Origin: Aquilaria yunnanensis
Taxonomy: Eukaryota; Streptophyta; Magnoliopsida; Malvales; Thymelaeaceae
Direction: 5' to 3'
Assembly (NCBI GenBank): GCA_039654915.1
Contig: CM077595.1
Coordinates: forward strand, 46,469,501 to 46,533,500
Length of the DNA stretch: 64,000 bases
The notes below the pieces were generated by a model that was given only the letters and a program-made list of their open reading frames with translations, was not told the DNA's origin and did no database searches. Positions 32,513 through 42,188 of the stretch are shown here, piece by piece. The position numbers were made by a program, and so were the translations under genes. Positions within the stretch are counted from its first letter, which is position 1. The number at the start of each line of letters is the position of its first letter.

Positions 32513-34186
32513 TTAGGCGTAGAATTTTTTCAAGGCGTCTGAATGCCAAGTGTTTTTCAATTCTACGCCTTCGGCGTCGCCAAGCTTGTACACGCCTTTT
32601 CGTACTTCGGCGAGAACCAGATAAGGTCCTTCCCAATTTGCGTGAAGTACTCCGTGAGATGGCCTTCGAGGTGCAAAGTCGGCCTTTCGGAGAACGAGGT
32701 CTCCTTTTTTGATTTCTTTTGGCCTGGCTTTTAAGTTGATAGCCGCGGCCACCCTTTGCTGGAAAGCTTTTCTTCTCAGCTCGGCTATTTCTCTGTGTTC
32801 GGTCACAAGGTCGAGCTTAGTTCTCAGACCGAGGTCATTTCCGCCTTCATCAAATACTTGCACCCGTATTGAAGGCTGAACTATCTCTATTGGGATAATG
32901 GCCTCTGTTCCGAAGATGAGTGAGAAGGGAGTTTCCCCTGTGGCTCTTCGTGGCGTCGTTCGGTAGCTCCATAATACACTTTGGAGTTCTCCTGGCCATT
33001 TCCCTTTGGCTTCCCCAAGTCTCTTTTTCAGGCCATCTTTTATGGTCCTGTTTGATACTTCCACCTGCCCATTGCTTTGGGGGTGAGCTACTGGGGCGAA
33101 GTGCATCTTTATTCCGAGGTCGCTGATGAATTCCTGGAATCCTTTGTCTATGAACTGGGATCCATTATCAGCTACTAGTACCTTCGGTATGCCAAATCTG
33201 CATACGATGTTCTTCCATACGAACTTCTGCACTTCTTTTGCCGAGATAGTTGTTAGCGGTTCTGCCTCTACCCACTTTGAGAAATAGTCCACTGCTACCA
33301 CGCAGAATTTCACGCCTCCGGGCGCTGTGGGGAGTGGCCCAATGAGGTCTATACCCCAGACTGCGAAGGGCCAAGGATAGTCTGCCGACGTTACCATTTC
33401 CGAGGGTATCCTCTGGATTTTTGCATGTCTCTGGCAACTACCGCACTTCTGGACGAACTGCCTTGCGTCCTTTCTCAGGGTAGGCCAGAAGTATCCTTGG
33501 CGGAGTATCACTGCTGCAAGGGCATCAGTTCCGATGTGCGAGCCGCACATGCCTTCGTGAACTTCTTCGAGGACCATCTCAGTATCCTCTTCGCCCACAC
33601 ATCTCAGCAGCGGATTTGCATATCCTTGCCGATATAACTCTTCACCAATCAGGAAGAATCTTCCGGCGCGTCTTCGCAGTCTTGCAGCATTGCTGGCGTC
33701 TTCGGGAAGCTCATTCTCTGCGAGGTATTTCTTTATGGGGTCCTTCCACCCTGTTCCCGAGATCGTTACGCTTAGCACGGAGATGCTTGGATGGTCTAGC
33801 ACCTCGGTGTATGTTTTGGACTTCGCTAAGCAATCTGCCTCAGTGTTATTTCGTCGGGGTACATTTTCGATCCGCACGGCGTCAAATTCTTGGATGAGTT
33901 TTGTTACCAGCTCGTGGTATTTTGCCAAGATTGGGTCCTTCGCCCCATAATCTCCTGCCGTCTGCCGAACTACCAGCTGGGAATCGCTATGAGCCCTTAA
34001 GTTTCTCACGCCAATCTTTCTGGCCAAGCGTAATCCCGCTATGAGGGCTTCATACTCAGCCACATTATTGGTGACGTTGAAGCTGAACTTGATAGCCTTC
34101 ATCACCTCTAGGCCTTCGGGTCCTCTGATAACTATTCCAGCTCCCTGGTGTTCGGACCCCGAGGCTCCGTCAACATGCAAGGTCCA
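32513..34186 (-). CDS. pol: Second RNase H and integrase of element B
   Basis: In-frame continuation of the gag-pol frame after a TAA at 34187-34189. It opens with WTLHVDGASGSEHQG, the first Asp motif of a retroviral-type extra RNase H; NVAEYEALIAGL, AHSDSQLVVRQ and NNTEAD supply the other acidic residues. Integrase follows: zinc-binding HEGMCGSHIGTD with CGSCQRHA, then the catalytic triad in GIDLIGP (near 33347), VADNGSQF (33167-33169) and GQVEVSN (33059-33061), with 35 residues between the second Asp and the Glu. The C-terminal part ends near ELKNTWHSDALKKFY. All catalytic residues are intact. Whether it is made depends on reading past the TAA. Confidence 0.93.
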   Translation of the reverse strand, partial: WTLHVDGASGSEHQGAGIVIRGPEGLEVMKAIKFSFNVTNNVAEYEALIAGLRLARKIGVRNLRAHSDSQLVVRQTAGDYGAKDPILAKYHELVTKLIQEFDAVRIENVPRRNNTEADCLAKSKTYTEVLDHPSISVLSVTISGTGWKDPIKKYLAENELPEDASNAARLRRRAGRFFLIGEELYRQGYANPLLRCVGEEDTEMVLEEVHEGMCGSHIGTDALAAVILRQGYFWPTLRKDARQFVQKCGSCQRHAKIQRIPSEMVTSADYPWPFAVWGIDLIGPLPTAPGGVKFCVVAVDYFSKWVEAEPLTTISAKEVQKFVWKNIVCRFGIPKVLVADNGSQFIDKGFQEFISDLGIKMHFAPVAHPQSNGQVEVSNRTIKDGLKKRLGEAKGKWPGELQSVLWSYRTTPRRATGETPFSLIFGTEAIIPIEIVQPSIRVQVFDEGGNDLGLRTKLDLVTEHREIAELRRKAFQQRVAAAINLKARPKEIKKGDLVLRKADFAPRRPSHGVLHANWEGPYLVLAEVRKGVYKLGDAEGVELKNTWHSDALKKFYA

Positions 34187-37100
34187 TTATGGCTCACCTT
34201 CTTTCGGATCTGAGTGGTTCTCCTCAGTGGTGGGTATTTCGGCGATAAAATCTGCCAATGCTTGGGCTTTTATGGCCTTCCGAGGCTCATACGTGATTTC
34301 GTGTTCGCCAAGCTCTATGCACCACTTGGAGAGCCTTCCCGAATGATCAACTCTCTTCATAACATCCCGTAGTGGTAGACTACTCCGGACGATGATGGGG
34401 TGAGCCTGGAAATATGGTCGCAGTCTTCTTCCTGCAAGCACCAAGGCGTATATAGCTTTTTGAAGCAAAGGGTACCTGACTTCGGCGCCATATAGGGACT
34501 TGCTGACGTAGTAGACCGGCCATTGTTTCGGCCCTTCTTCTTTTACCAGGACCGAGCTCATGGCCTTTTCTGTGACGGCGAGGTACAGTACGAGGGGTTC
34601 TCCCTCCCGAGGTTGTCGCAGAGTCGGCAGGCTGGCCAGGTAGACTTTGAGTTCTTCCCAGGCCTTTTGGCAATCTTCATCCCAAGGATGATTGTTTCTT
34701 CCGTGGTCGCCTTCCATCTTTGCTGCCTTTGTGAGGACTTTGAAGAAAGGTCTACACCTATCTCCGTACCTGGAAATAAACCTGCTCAGAGAGGTTATTC
34801 TTCCGGTTAGTCTCTGCACGTCTTTGACTGTGGCAGGAGTTCGGAACTCAAGTAGAGCCTTAATCTTCTCAGGATTGGCGTCGATGCCTCTTTCGGATAC
34901 CATGTACCCAAGGAATTTTCCCGACGTCACGCCGAAGATACATTTCTCGGGATTAAGGCGAATCCCGAAGGCTCTGAGCTTTTGGAAGGTTTCCTCCAAA
35001 TCTGCAACGTGGTAGCCGGGCAGCTTGCTTTTGACTATCATATCATCAACATATACTTCCATGTTTCTCCCCATTTGGTCCTTGAAGACCTTGTTCATCA
35101 GTCTCTGGTAGGTGGCTCCTGCATTTTTCAGCCCGAAGGGCATTCTGACATAGCAGTACGTTCCTCCCTCGGTGATGAAGGCAGTTTTCTCTCCATCTTC
35201 GGGGTCCATCCTTATCTGATGGTAGCCGCTGAAGGCATCTAGGAAGCTCAGGAGCCCGTATTCGGCCGTTGAATCTACCAGTTGATCTATTGGCGGGAGG
35301 GGAAATGAGTCTTTCGGGCAAGCATCGTTCAAGTTTCTGAAATCGATGCACATCCGGAGTTTGCTGCTACCTTCTTTTGTGGCGATGACCACGTTGCTTA
35401 ACCATTCGGGGTATTTTACCTCCCTGATAACTTCAGCATCCAATAGGCGCTGGACTTCGGTTCTCACGAAGTTGCTTTTGTGGGCTGAGATGCTTCGTTT
35501 CTTTTGCCTGATAGGCTTTGCTTCCGGGCTTACTTTGAGGCTGTGCTGTATTATGCCAGGGTTCACTCCTGGCATGTCTTTCGGCGAGTAGGCAAACAGA
35601 TCTTTATTTTTCAGCAGAAAGGATACAAGAATTTCCTTATCACCTTTGGCCAAGCTCTTCCCTATTCGGGTAGACTGTCCTGGGACAAGATCTACTGCTT
35701 CCATTTCTGCTTCTGCGGGATTTCCTTCTTTGCCTTTCTCCTGCGCCTTTGCCTCCACTGTTTGTGTAGAGTTGTTTGCCGGAGCCTTTCGTGCTTTTAC
35801 AAACACCTTTCTTACCTCGGCTTGGTCGATGAAGACCTCTGCATCTCCATCCTTGGTGGCGAATGTGACAGTCAAGTACTTCACATCGGGGCGAATGTGC
35901 AGGTTCCCCTGAGTCTGCCTTCCAAGGATGGCGTTGTACGAAGACGGGACGTCCATGACGATGAATCTTGCCATTGTGGACGCGTACAACTCAGCTGCTC
36001 CGTCTACGGAAGTGCCTTTTATCATCAAGGGGAGGTCGATCCATCCGAGGACGGGTAGTTCGGATGGCCCAACGCCGAAGGTGGGCGTGGTGACAGGTTT
36101 AAGCTCGTTGCTGGAGATGCCCAAGCTCGGCAGTAAGTGCGAAAATAGGACGTCAGCATTTGAGCCATCATCAAGCAACACTCTCTTGACGTCCCAGTTC
36201 CCTATTCTCGCCATTATCAGCAGCGGGTCGTCGTGGGGGAAGACGACGGTGGAGCCATCTTTGCGAGCCAGTTTCTTTGATGGACTTTGATACTCCATAA
36301 CCGCAATTTCTCTGGCCTTCCGCTTTCTTTCCGAGGATGGGAACCCCGTGGTGATGGTTTGGATGACCCCTACTGGAGGTGGAAGGCGCCTTTTTGGACT
36401 TCTATTTCTCCACCTGTCTGAGTCATAGTCCTCATTTTTGGCCCTCTCTTCCTCCTCTTTTCTGCCTTTTGGGGAGGGCATCCGCAGGTATTTGCGAAGC
36501 TGGCCCTGTTTGATCAGCGACTCTATGTACTTCTTCAGCTGGAAGCAGTCTTCGGTGTCAAGTCCGTGGTCGCGATGAAACTGGCAGAACATCTTGGCAT
36601 TCTTCTTATTATCGGCGGCCATGGCCTTTGGCCGCCAAATCTGCGTCCCTTGCCTTTCCAGCGCCATGAGAATGTTGGTCCGTGTCGTGCTCAAGGGCGT
36701 GAAACTTTGAGGTTTCCTTCCTCGCATTCGTCGTGGTCGACCTGTGTGTTCAGAAAGATGCCGAGCTTGCTGACTGGACCCTTCGGCGTGGTGATGATCA
36801 GACTTCGGCCCCGCCATCCTCAATTCCTCGGCTGTCATGTGCTGCTCTGCCCTTCGGTAAAATTCTCCGAGGGTCTCCGGGGGGTCCTTTGAGAACTCGT
36901 AGAACAGCTGTGAGTCACGCCGAAGGCCCCGTGTCATAGCGAGGATGCGGATTTTGGGCCGGAAGTCCGGGATGCTGAGTGCTTCCCTGTTGAATCGTTC
37001 GACATAGTCTCGGATCGTCTCTCCGTTTCTCTGCTCTATGTCGAACATCTGCACAGGCATTTTGGCCGTCGGCCTGCTCCCAATGAACTGCTGGGTGAAG

Positions 37101-38011
37101 GCTGTGGACAACTCCTGAAACTCAGTGATAGTCCCTGGGGGCAAGGAATTGTACCATGCTGTTGCTGGGCCCGTGAGGGTGACTTCGAAGCATTTGCACA
37201 TGGAAGCGTCATCAGCTCCGTGCATTATCATGCTCCGCCTGTACTTCGTCAGATGGGCCTGTGGATCAGTCCGGCCGTCATAGATCTCCAGCCTAGGCAC
37301 TCTGAAGTCGCCTGGCATAGCTGCCTCAACGACGGCGCGAATAAACGGGGAGCCATCTTCGCATAATGCCCCCGACAGCCTGTCCCAAACGGGTTTTCTG
37401 GTCACTTGCTTCTCCACTCTGTCCAGCCGTGCCAATATCCTTTCCATAAGCGCAGTGGCGCTATAACCATTTTCGCGGGAGGGAGATCGACGGCGCCTTT
37501 TCGGGGAGCGAGTTCGGCGCGGGGGGGTCAGGGACCTCGCCTCGGGCGACGAACTGCTTCGCTGTGAGACTCTCGGTCGCTTGGACCCGGTTTGTCCCAC
37601 AGGCCGTTTCCCGAGGGCTATATCTTCTATGGATGATTCTCCGCGAGGCTCTCCACTTCCTGAACTGCGGTGTGTAGACTTGGGGCTTCTCTCCCGAGGG
37701 CGTGCTGATGAGGAGGGTTTCTGGGCCTGTGACTGCTGTGGCCATCTTCGGTCGATCTGCTGAGTCATTTCAGCAACGACCGAGCGCTGAAAGTCCCTCA
37801 AGAAGCTCATGGTGATTACCAGAGGGCGGTCCTCCTCGGGCGTAGAAGTCTTTGGGAGTGTCTGCTCAGCGGCCGGTTGTATCTCAGGCGCAGACGAGGA
37901 CCTTGGGAGTCCCTTGTCCTTAGAACGCCGAGTCTCAACGACGGCGATTTGCAAGCGGGTTCCCACAGACGGCGCCAAATGATGGCCTTGGGCCTCATCG
38001 TTGTGAGTCAT
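34187..38011 (-). CDS. gag-pol: Gag-protease-RT-RNase H polyprotein of element B
   Basis: 1274 codons from the ATG at 38009-38011, which lies inside the 5' LTR. I chose it because homologous ATGs stand at the same place in A, C and I. Order: MTHNDEAQGHHLAPSVG read through the primer site, basic Arg/Ser-rich linker, gag core (about residues 235-400: PATAWYNSLPPGT, ETIRDYVERFN), zinc-like motif near residue 475 (CQFHRDHGLDTEDC, with Leu where the second His is expected), protease (LLDDGSNADV, about 612), RT (YVDDM, about 987) and RNase H (about 1125-1220). It ends at a TAA where related copies have Glu before Trp. Apart from that stop it is open throughout. Confidence 0.95.
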   Translation of the reverse strand: MTHNDEAQGHHLAPSVGTRLQIAVVETRRSKDKGLPRSSSAPEIQPAAEQTLPKTSTPEEDRPLVITMSFLRDFQRSVVAEMTQQIDRRWPQQSQAQKPSSSARPRERSPKSTHRSSGSGEPRGESSIEDIALGKRPVGQTGSKRPRVSQRSSSSPEARSLTPPRRTRSPKRRRRSPSRENGYSATALMERILARLDRVEKQVTRKPVWDRLSGALCEDGSPFIRAVVEAAMPGDFRVPRLEIYDGRTDPQAHLTKYRRSMIMHGADDASMCKCFEVTLTGPATAWYNSLPPGTITEFQELSTAFTQQFIGSRPTAKMPVQMFDIEQRNGETIRDYVERFNREALSIPDFRPKIRILAMTRGLRRDSQLFYEFSKDPPETLGEFYRRAEQHMTAEELRMAGPKSDHHHAEGSSQQARHLSEHTGRPRRMRGRKPQSFTPLSTTRTNILMALERQGTQIWRPKAMAADNKKNAKMFCQFHRDHGLDTEDCFQLKKYIESLIKQGQLRKYLRMPSPKGRKEEEERAKNEDYDSDRWRNRSPKRRLPPPVGVIQTITTGFPSSERKRKAREIAVMEYQSPSKKLARKDGSTVVFPHDDPLLIMARIGNWDVKRVLLDDGSNADVLFSHLLPSLGISSNELKPVTTPTFGVGPSELPVLGWIDLPLMIKGTSVDGAAELYASTMARFIVMDVPSSYNAILGRQTQGNLHIRPDVKYLTVTFATKDGDAEVFIDQAEVRKVFVKARKAPANNSTQTVEAKAQEKGKEGNPAEAEMEAVDLVPGQSTRIGKSLAKGDKEILVSFLLKNKDLFAYSPKDMPGVNPGIIQHSLKVSPEAKPIRQKKRSISAHKSNFVRTEVQRLLDAEVIREVKYPEWLSNVVIATKEGSSKLRMCIDFRNLNDACPKDSFPLPPIDQLVDSTAEYGLLSFLDAFSGYHQIRMDPEDGEKTAFITEGGTYCYVRMPFGLKNAGATYQRLMNKVFKDQMGRNMEVYVDDMIVKSKLPGYHVADLEETFQKLRAFGIRLNPEKCIFGVTSGKFLGYMVSERGIDANPEKIKALLEFRTPATVKDVQRLTGRITSLSRFISRYGDRCRPFFKVLTKAAKMEGDHGRNNHPWDEDCQKAWEELKVYLASLPTLRQPREGEPLVLYLAVTEKAMSSVLVKEEGPKQWPVYYVSKSLYGAEVRYPLLQKAIYALVLAGRRLRPYFQAHPIIVRSSLPLRDVMKRVDHSGRLSKWCIELGEHEITYEPRKAIKAQALADFIAEIPTTEENHSDPKEGEP
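37960..37977 (-). other. Primer binding site of element B
   Basis: The minus strand reads TGGCGCCGTCTGTGGGAA, two bases inside the LTR. Related sites occur in A, C, H and I. The reading frame of gag passes through it. Confidence 0.88.
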
Positions 38012-38834
38012 GATGACTGCTGAGGAGACTTCTAGGAGGAAGAACGCCTGGAAGGTGGATCGCCCCAAGGAGAGTACCTGAAAAGCTGGAAAACAGGGTT
38101 AGGAGGCCCCCGGAGTGTTTTTCCGGGGGGGGAGCCTCCGACGCCCAAGTCAGTGGTGGCCGGAAAAAGGGGAAAGCCACTAGCTCAAAGAGAAAGGAAG
38201 AAAAGTCTCGCCTGGTATTTTCTCAGAGTGTGGGAGCTGTATCTCCGGCCTACCAACCTCCTGTCAAGTATTTATTTCCTGTATATATAGGAATACCTAG
38301 CCCGTTCAGATCATGACACGTGTGCGGTCGGATGCTCCTGAACTTCTGGGCGTAGGGGACAGATAGTTGGTAACTAGATGGCCTCGAGCCTTGTGCTGAG
38401 ACGGGCCATGATGTGATTCTGATGGCGTCTGCGCGTCAGGGTGACTTTTTACGTCTGTGGTGGGACGTGTCAGAGGCTTCCTTAAATGCGCCTGCCGTAC
38501 TCCCGAGGTCCCTGGGCGAGGTCATCCTCTAGTTCGAACAGAGCCTCTTCGGGAAGCACACCCTCAGTTCGGGGGTTCCCAGTTCCAGGGGGTTCCGCCT
38601 TCGGGGATATCATGTTCGGGCAGCAATGTCTGGTGCCACTTTTCCGAAGGCGCGCTGTTCACAACCTTGGGGGGCGAATGGAGTCCTCAAGTTTTACTGG
38701 CGTGCCGAGGCTCGGGGCTCTCCGGCTATCTCCCGAGGTGCATAATTCCACCTGTTCCCGGGAAGCGCCAGTTCTTCTGGCCATTGTTGTGGCAGGGTGT
38801 TCGGCCAGATTGAGGCGATAGCCTTTGGCTATCA
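37980..38834 (-). mobile_element. 5' LTR of element B
   Basis: 855 bp, TGATGGCC to GGCTATCA, nearly identical to the left LTR. It lacks the 12 bp duplication seen there. It holds the gag ATG 32 bp from its internal end. Confidence 0.95.
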
Positions 38835-38839
38835 GTGCC

Positions 38840-38965
38840 CTCGTTTCCAGTGTTAGTCTACACATGGCAGCTGATGAGTGGTGAATGGTTATGCCGGTTA
38901 CATCAATTGCGTCTCGTCGCCTTTGAGGAGCAATAATGACAACGTTTTACGTACGCCCTTCGGCC
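38840..38965. other. Interior of C resuming after B
   Basis: Upstream flank of C's opposite-strand gene, directly continuing 27286-27591. Confidence 0.55.
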
Positions 38966-38973
38966 TATATGAA
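38966..38973 (+). promoter_or_regulatory. TATA-like box of the opposite-strand gene in C
   Basis: TATATGAA in CGGCCTATATGAACCC, 298 bp before the ATG at 39264, nearly the same spacing as in B (295 bp). Confidence 0.6.
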
Positions 38974-39263
38974 CCCCTCTTGCCCCAGACGACACTATTT
39001 TCCTTTGCTTTTGTTTGCTCCAGAACTCTCTCTCGTCTTTCTTCTCCTTCCGGCAGCGATTCTAGCGGCGGAGCAATTTCCGGCAACCCTTTACGACGGC
39101 GTCCAAGAATCCAAATTTTGGCAAAACTTTTGGTGGGTCTTTTTTTTTTTAAGTTCTTCCTTCTTTCTGAAGTCGTTTGTTCCAAAGTTTTACTTTTTTT
39201 TTTCGAAGTCCTTTGGTTCTCTTTCTTTAGTTTTCCCGAAGCTACCTCTCTTCTCTTTGAGAA

Positions 39264-41726
39264 ATGTCAAACCCTGCTCCACTGATGACCGTCCGTCCTA
39301 TTCCCGAGAGTTTTCTCCCCTTTGAGTCTCATCCATGTAGCACTACTTCGGAGAAAATGAAGAAGTGGGTAGCGAAATTCTATCTCCCTACTTATGCTGT
39401 CCCGAGACTACCTACTTCGGGCATGTATGGTTACATGGCTCATTCTGATGAGATCACCGTTTCCCGAGCCCAACTGAAGGCCGGTCTTCGGTATCATCCC
39501 CTGCGCGTGGTGTGTGAGTTCTGCAGGTTCCATGGGATTGCCATGAACCAGCTTCCTCCAAATTCCTATTCTTATTTTAACATTTTTCTTTGCATGTGTG
39601 GGATCTTTAAGATAAGACCCCATTTTCTTTTCTTCATGCAATACTATAAGCTCCACCCGGTCCCGAAGGGTGGTTTCTACTTCTTACTTCTTCGGGGATC
39701 AGGGAGCAAGAAGTTCACCTTTCCTTTCGGGACGAAGGACAGCTGGCGGGGGTGGCAAAAAAAGTTCATTTTCCTGTCAGTTCCCAAAAGATGATGCTAC
39801 ATTCCGACCAGATGGGCTTCGGGGGTGTTGAAGACTGACATGGTTAACCCTCGGAAGCTGCTGACCTCTAGGTTGGTCATGGAATTTGATGAGTTTGACA
39901 GACAGATTCATGCCATTGCGGACTGGGACTCCGAGGTCCCTCCGCGTTCCTTATACCTCTTTCCCATTAAGTTGGACCTTATGTCTGAAGAGGTCCTTCG
40001 GGAACTAGGGGTAATCCACGAGCATAAGTTCGACTTCAACCTGCCCATGCCTGTTCTCCCAGGGAAGAAGGCATGGCTGGTGATGCTTCTCCGCGCCAAG
40101 ATTTCATACGAGGCTTTTGCCGAGAGTAATTTATCTCCCAGGCTTTGCTACTTATATTCCTTTTACAGAGATGGGTGATCAATCTGCGAAGTTCTATAAG
40201 TCCTTTTTTCTCGGTCAGGCCGAGAAGGGGGAGCAGACATAAAGGAAGGCACTTGCGAAGAGGAAGAAGACTTTTGGGGGGCTATAAAAGGCAAAGAAAG
40301 CCAAAGCCGATGCCCTTCACCCTCCCCCCGAAGACATCGTGGAGCTGCAGGATCAGTCACCTGCCTAGTGTCTGCCCACGCCGATCCATCTTCGGATCTT
40401 GCCATCCTCAGGACACTTTTGAGTCTGGATGCTGCGACTGAGACATCGGTCGAAGGTACTTCGGCTCAGGAGCTCGAGGAGAACCGAAGAAGGGAAGGCA
40501 AAAACATTCCCGGTGAAGTCTGTGAGGCAGACGAGGCTGAGGATGCAGTCACCGAGGTTCCACCAGGTTTGTTTCTTAGCCATTCCTCTATGAATCTTAG
40601 TGTTTTTGGTATCTTCGATCTTGTAGAAGAATGTCTAAGGATGACGTACTAACGGAACTTCGGCGTGATCTTGCAGAAGAGATGGTACCTGCTCCTTGGG
40701 TGGAAGCTCATGCCCGGAAGAGGGCCCTTCGGGATAGCCATATCCTGAAGGACATGGTACCGAGGGAGCCCATGTGGTCTTTCACAGAGGACATGAACTT
40801 GTTCTCTAAAGGCAACCAGTTGATGGCTCCCCAAATGGTGAAGGGTGTGCTGACGAACGCCACCTTTCAGTTGCTCATCGCCTAATGTCCAAACGAGGAG
40901 ATCCAAGCGGCGAGGATGAGCGACCACGCCGCCTAGGTAGATTTCTTCTTTCTTTCTTTTGGGACTTAGAAAAATTTTCTTCTGAGTTTTTGTTGCCCTT
41001 TGACCTTTACTCGGGGCTTTTTTTCTGAAGCTCTTGGCATATAGCGGATATTTCCAAGCTTGGGCGGCAAAGCAGACTTAGGTTTGCTCTCGGACCGAGG
41101 ATTCTCTAAAGAAGATGAAGGATTTTTGTGCCCAATAGTCCTCAAATACGGCAAAGTGAACAAAATCATCTAGGAGGACGTGGAGAATCTTCGGGCCGAG
41201 CTTCGGGACAGTAAGAAGGAGCTCCTTCTTGATTTTTCGGCCAAGGTTGAGGACCTCGGCGCAAAGTATGCCATTCTTTCTTTGGAGAACGATGCCCTTT
41301 TGGAAAGAAAGAGTAGATGACGCTGAAAACCTTACGAAGGCGCTTGCTTTGAACGCTGAGCTCCAAGCCGAGGTTGATCGGTTGAAGAAGGAGGCCAAGA
41401 AGAAGAAGAAGAAGAAAAAGCTTGAGAAGGAGGTTGCTAAGCTCACCTCCGAGCTGGAGACTCTGAGTGCCGAGAAGGACCAATCCGACCAGATGACGAA
41501 AGTTTCTTATCAAGACTGTTTTTCTCTGGCTCGCCATCAAGTCCTTTCTCGGTACCCCGAACCTGACCTCTCTTTCCTGGCCGCGTTGGATTTCCCCAAA
41601 GAGCCTAGGTGGACGTGGTCAAAGCCATAGTACCTCAACCTCCCACCTGTTGTGTCGGGGCCTTTGAACGCTCCGATCCAAGAAAAGGATGCCAATGGTG
41701 AGGAGGTATCAGATGCTCAAGCTTAG
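39264..41726 (+). pseudogene. Opposite-strand accessory gene of element C (decayed)
   Basis: Homologue of the gene at 29304-31653. The N-terminal domain is well conserved (RAQLKAGLRYHP, VVCEFCRFHGIAMNQLPPNS, KDSWRGWQ), as are the later SEEVLRELGVIHEH, WVEAHARKRALRD and the coiled-coil C-terminus (SDQMTKVSYQDCFSLARHQV). Intron sites recur at the same places: GTAATT donor near 40125 with CAG acceptor near 40168, the PPG-GT donor near 40566 and GCAG acceptor near 40675. A frameshift and stops near 39785, TAA at 40240 and 40285, a stop near 40883 and a broken exon 4 around 41000-41230 make it non-functional. It is longer at the C-terminus than the B gene, ending QEKDANGEEVSDAQA. Confidence 0.82.
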
Positions 41727-42188
41727 CAATAGGCTTTTCCTTCTCTCTCTTTTCTTGTAACCTATTCCTTTGTACTATTGCCCAGAGCTATGAATGAAAA
41801 TTCTTTCAAAGATTTAGCTAAGTTACCGTTCTTTTCTTTGGTCATCATTCTTCGGAAGCTTGTATGATTTTATGTATGTGTCTTCGGTGAACATCCATGT
41901 TCAAAATCATACCTTCGAGAAGCTTCGTACTGTTCTTCCCTTAGCGAAATTTTTCCAACATGTGGAATGTTTTCCCATGACACAAGGAGCGACCATTTTG
42001 ACTTTTCCAAACGTACTCCGCCGAGTCTTAGGCTTTGCTAGGGAGCCAGTGCCTTCAAGAAAATTTTCAAAAGTCAATGTGCTAGGAGCCCGTTCTAGCA
42101 ATGCGACCATATTCGGTTGACACGTATACTTTTGTTTACTGGCAATTTCGCAGAGGGGTAATCACAAGCTTTTTTTTAGAGAAAATGT
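41727..42188. other. Spacer between convergent coding units in C
   Basis: The position matches the palindromic array of B, but the repeats are largely absent. I see only loose CCTTCGAGAAG-type inverted words. No gene. Confidence 0.55.

Larger units (their letters stand above)
27597..38834 (-). mobile_element. Tat-clade element B, complete and nearly intact
   Basis: 11.24 kb element with LTRs 27597-28464 and 37980-38834, target duplication GTGCC (27592-27596, 38835-38839), polypurine tract and primer site all in place. The minus strand carries one gag-pol reading frame split by a single TAA. The plus strand carries an accessory gene near the 3' LTR. The LTRs differ by only about a dozen substitutions by eye plus a 12 bp duplication (CTTCCTTAAATG, near 28096-28119) and a G-run length change, so it is the youngest large insertion here. 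It lies in the interior of element C, upstream of C's own opposite-strand gene. Confidence 0.96.

Noticed and set aside
31734..32636. Open frames of 150-208 codons on both strands between the antisense gene and integrase in element B.
   Set aside because: They translate the palindromic tandem repeats or the reverse strand of the integrase end. The periodic peptides are a by-product of the repeat unit.
35504..36892. Several plus-strand open frames of 88-184 codons opposite gag-pol of element B.
   Set aside because: They are antisense shadows of the GC-rich, well-conserved gag-pol frame and are not kept in elements A, C or I.
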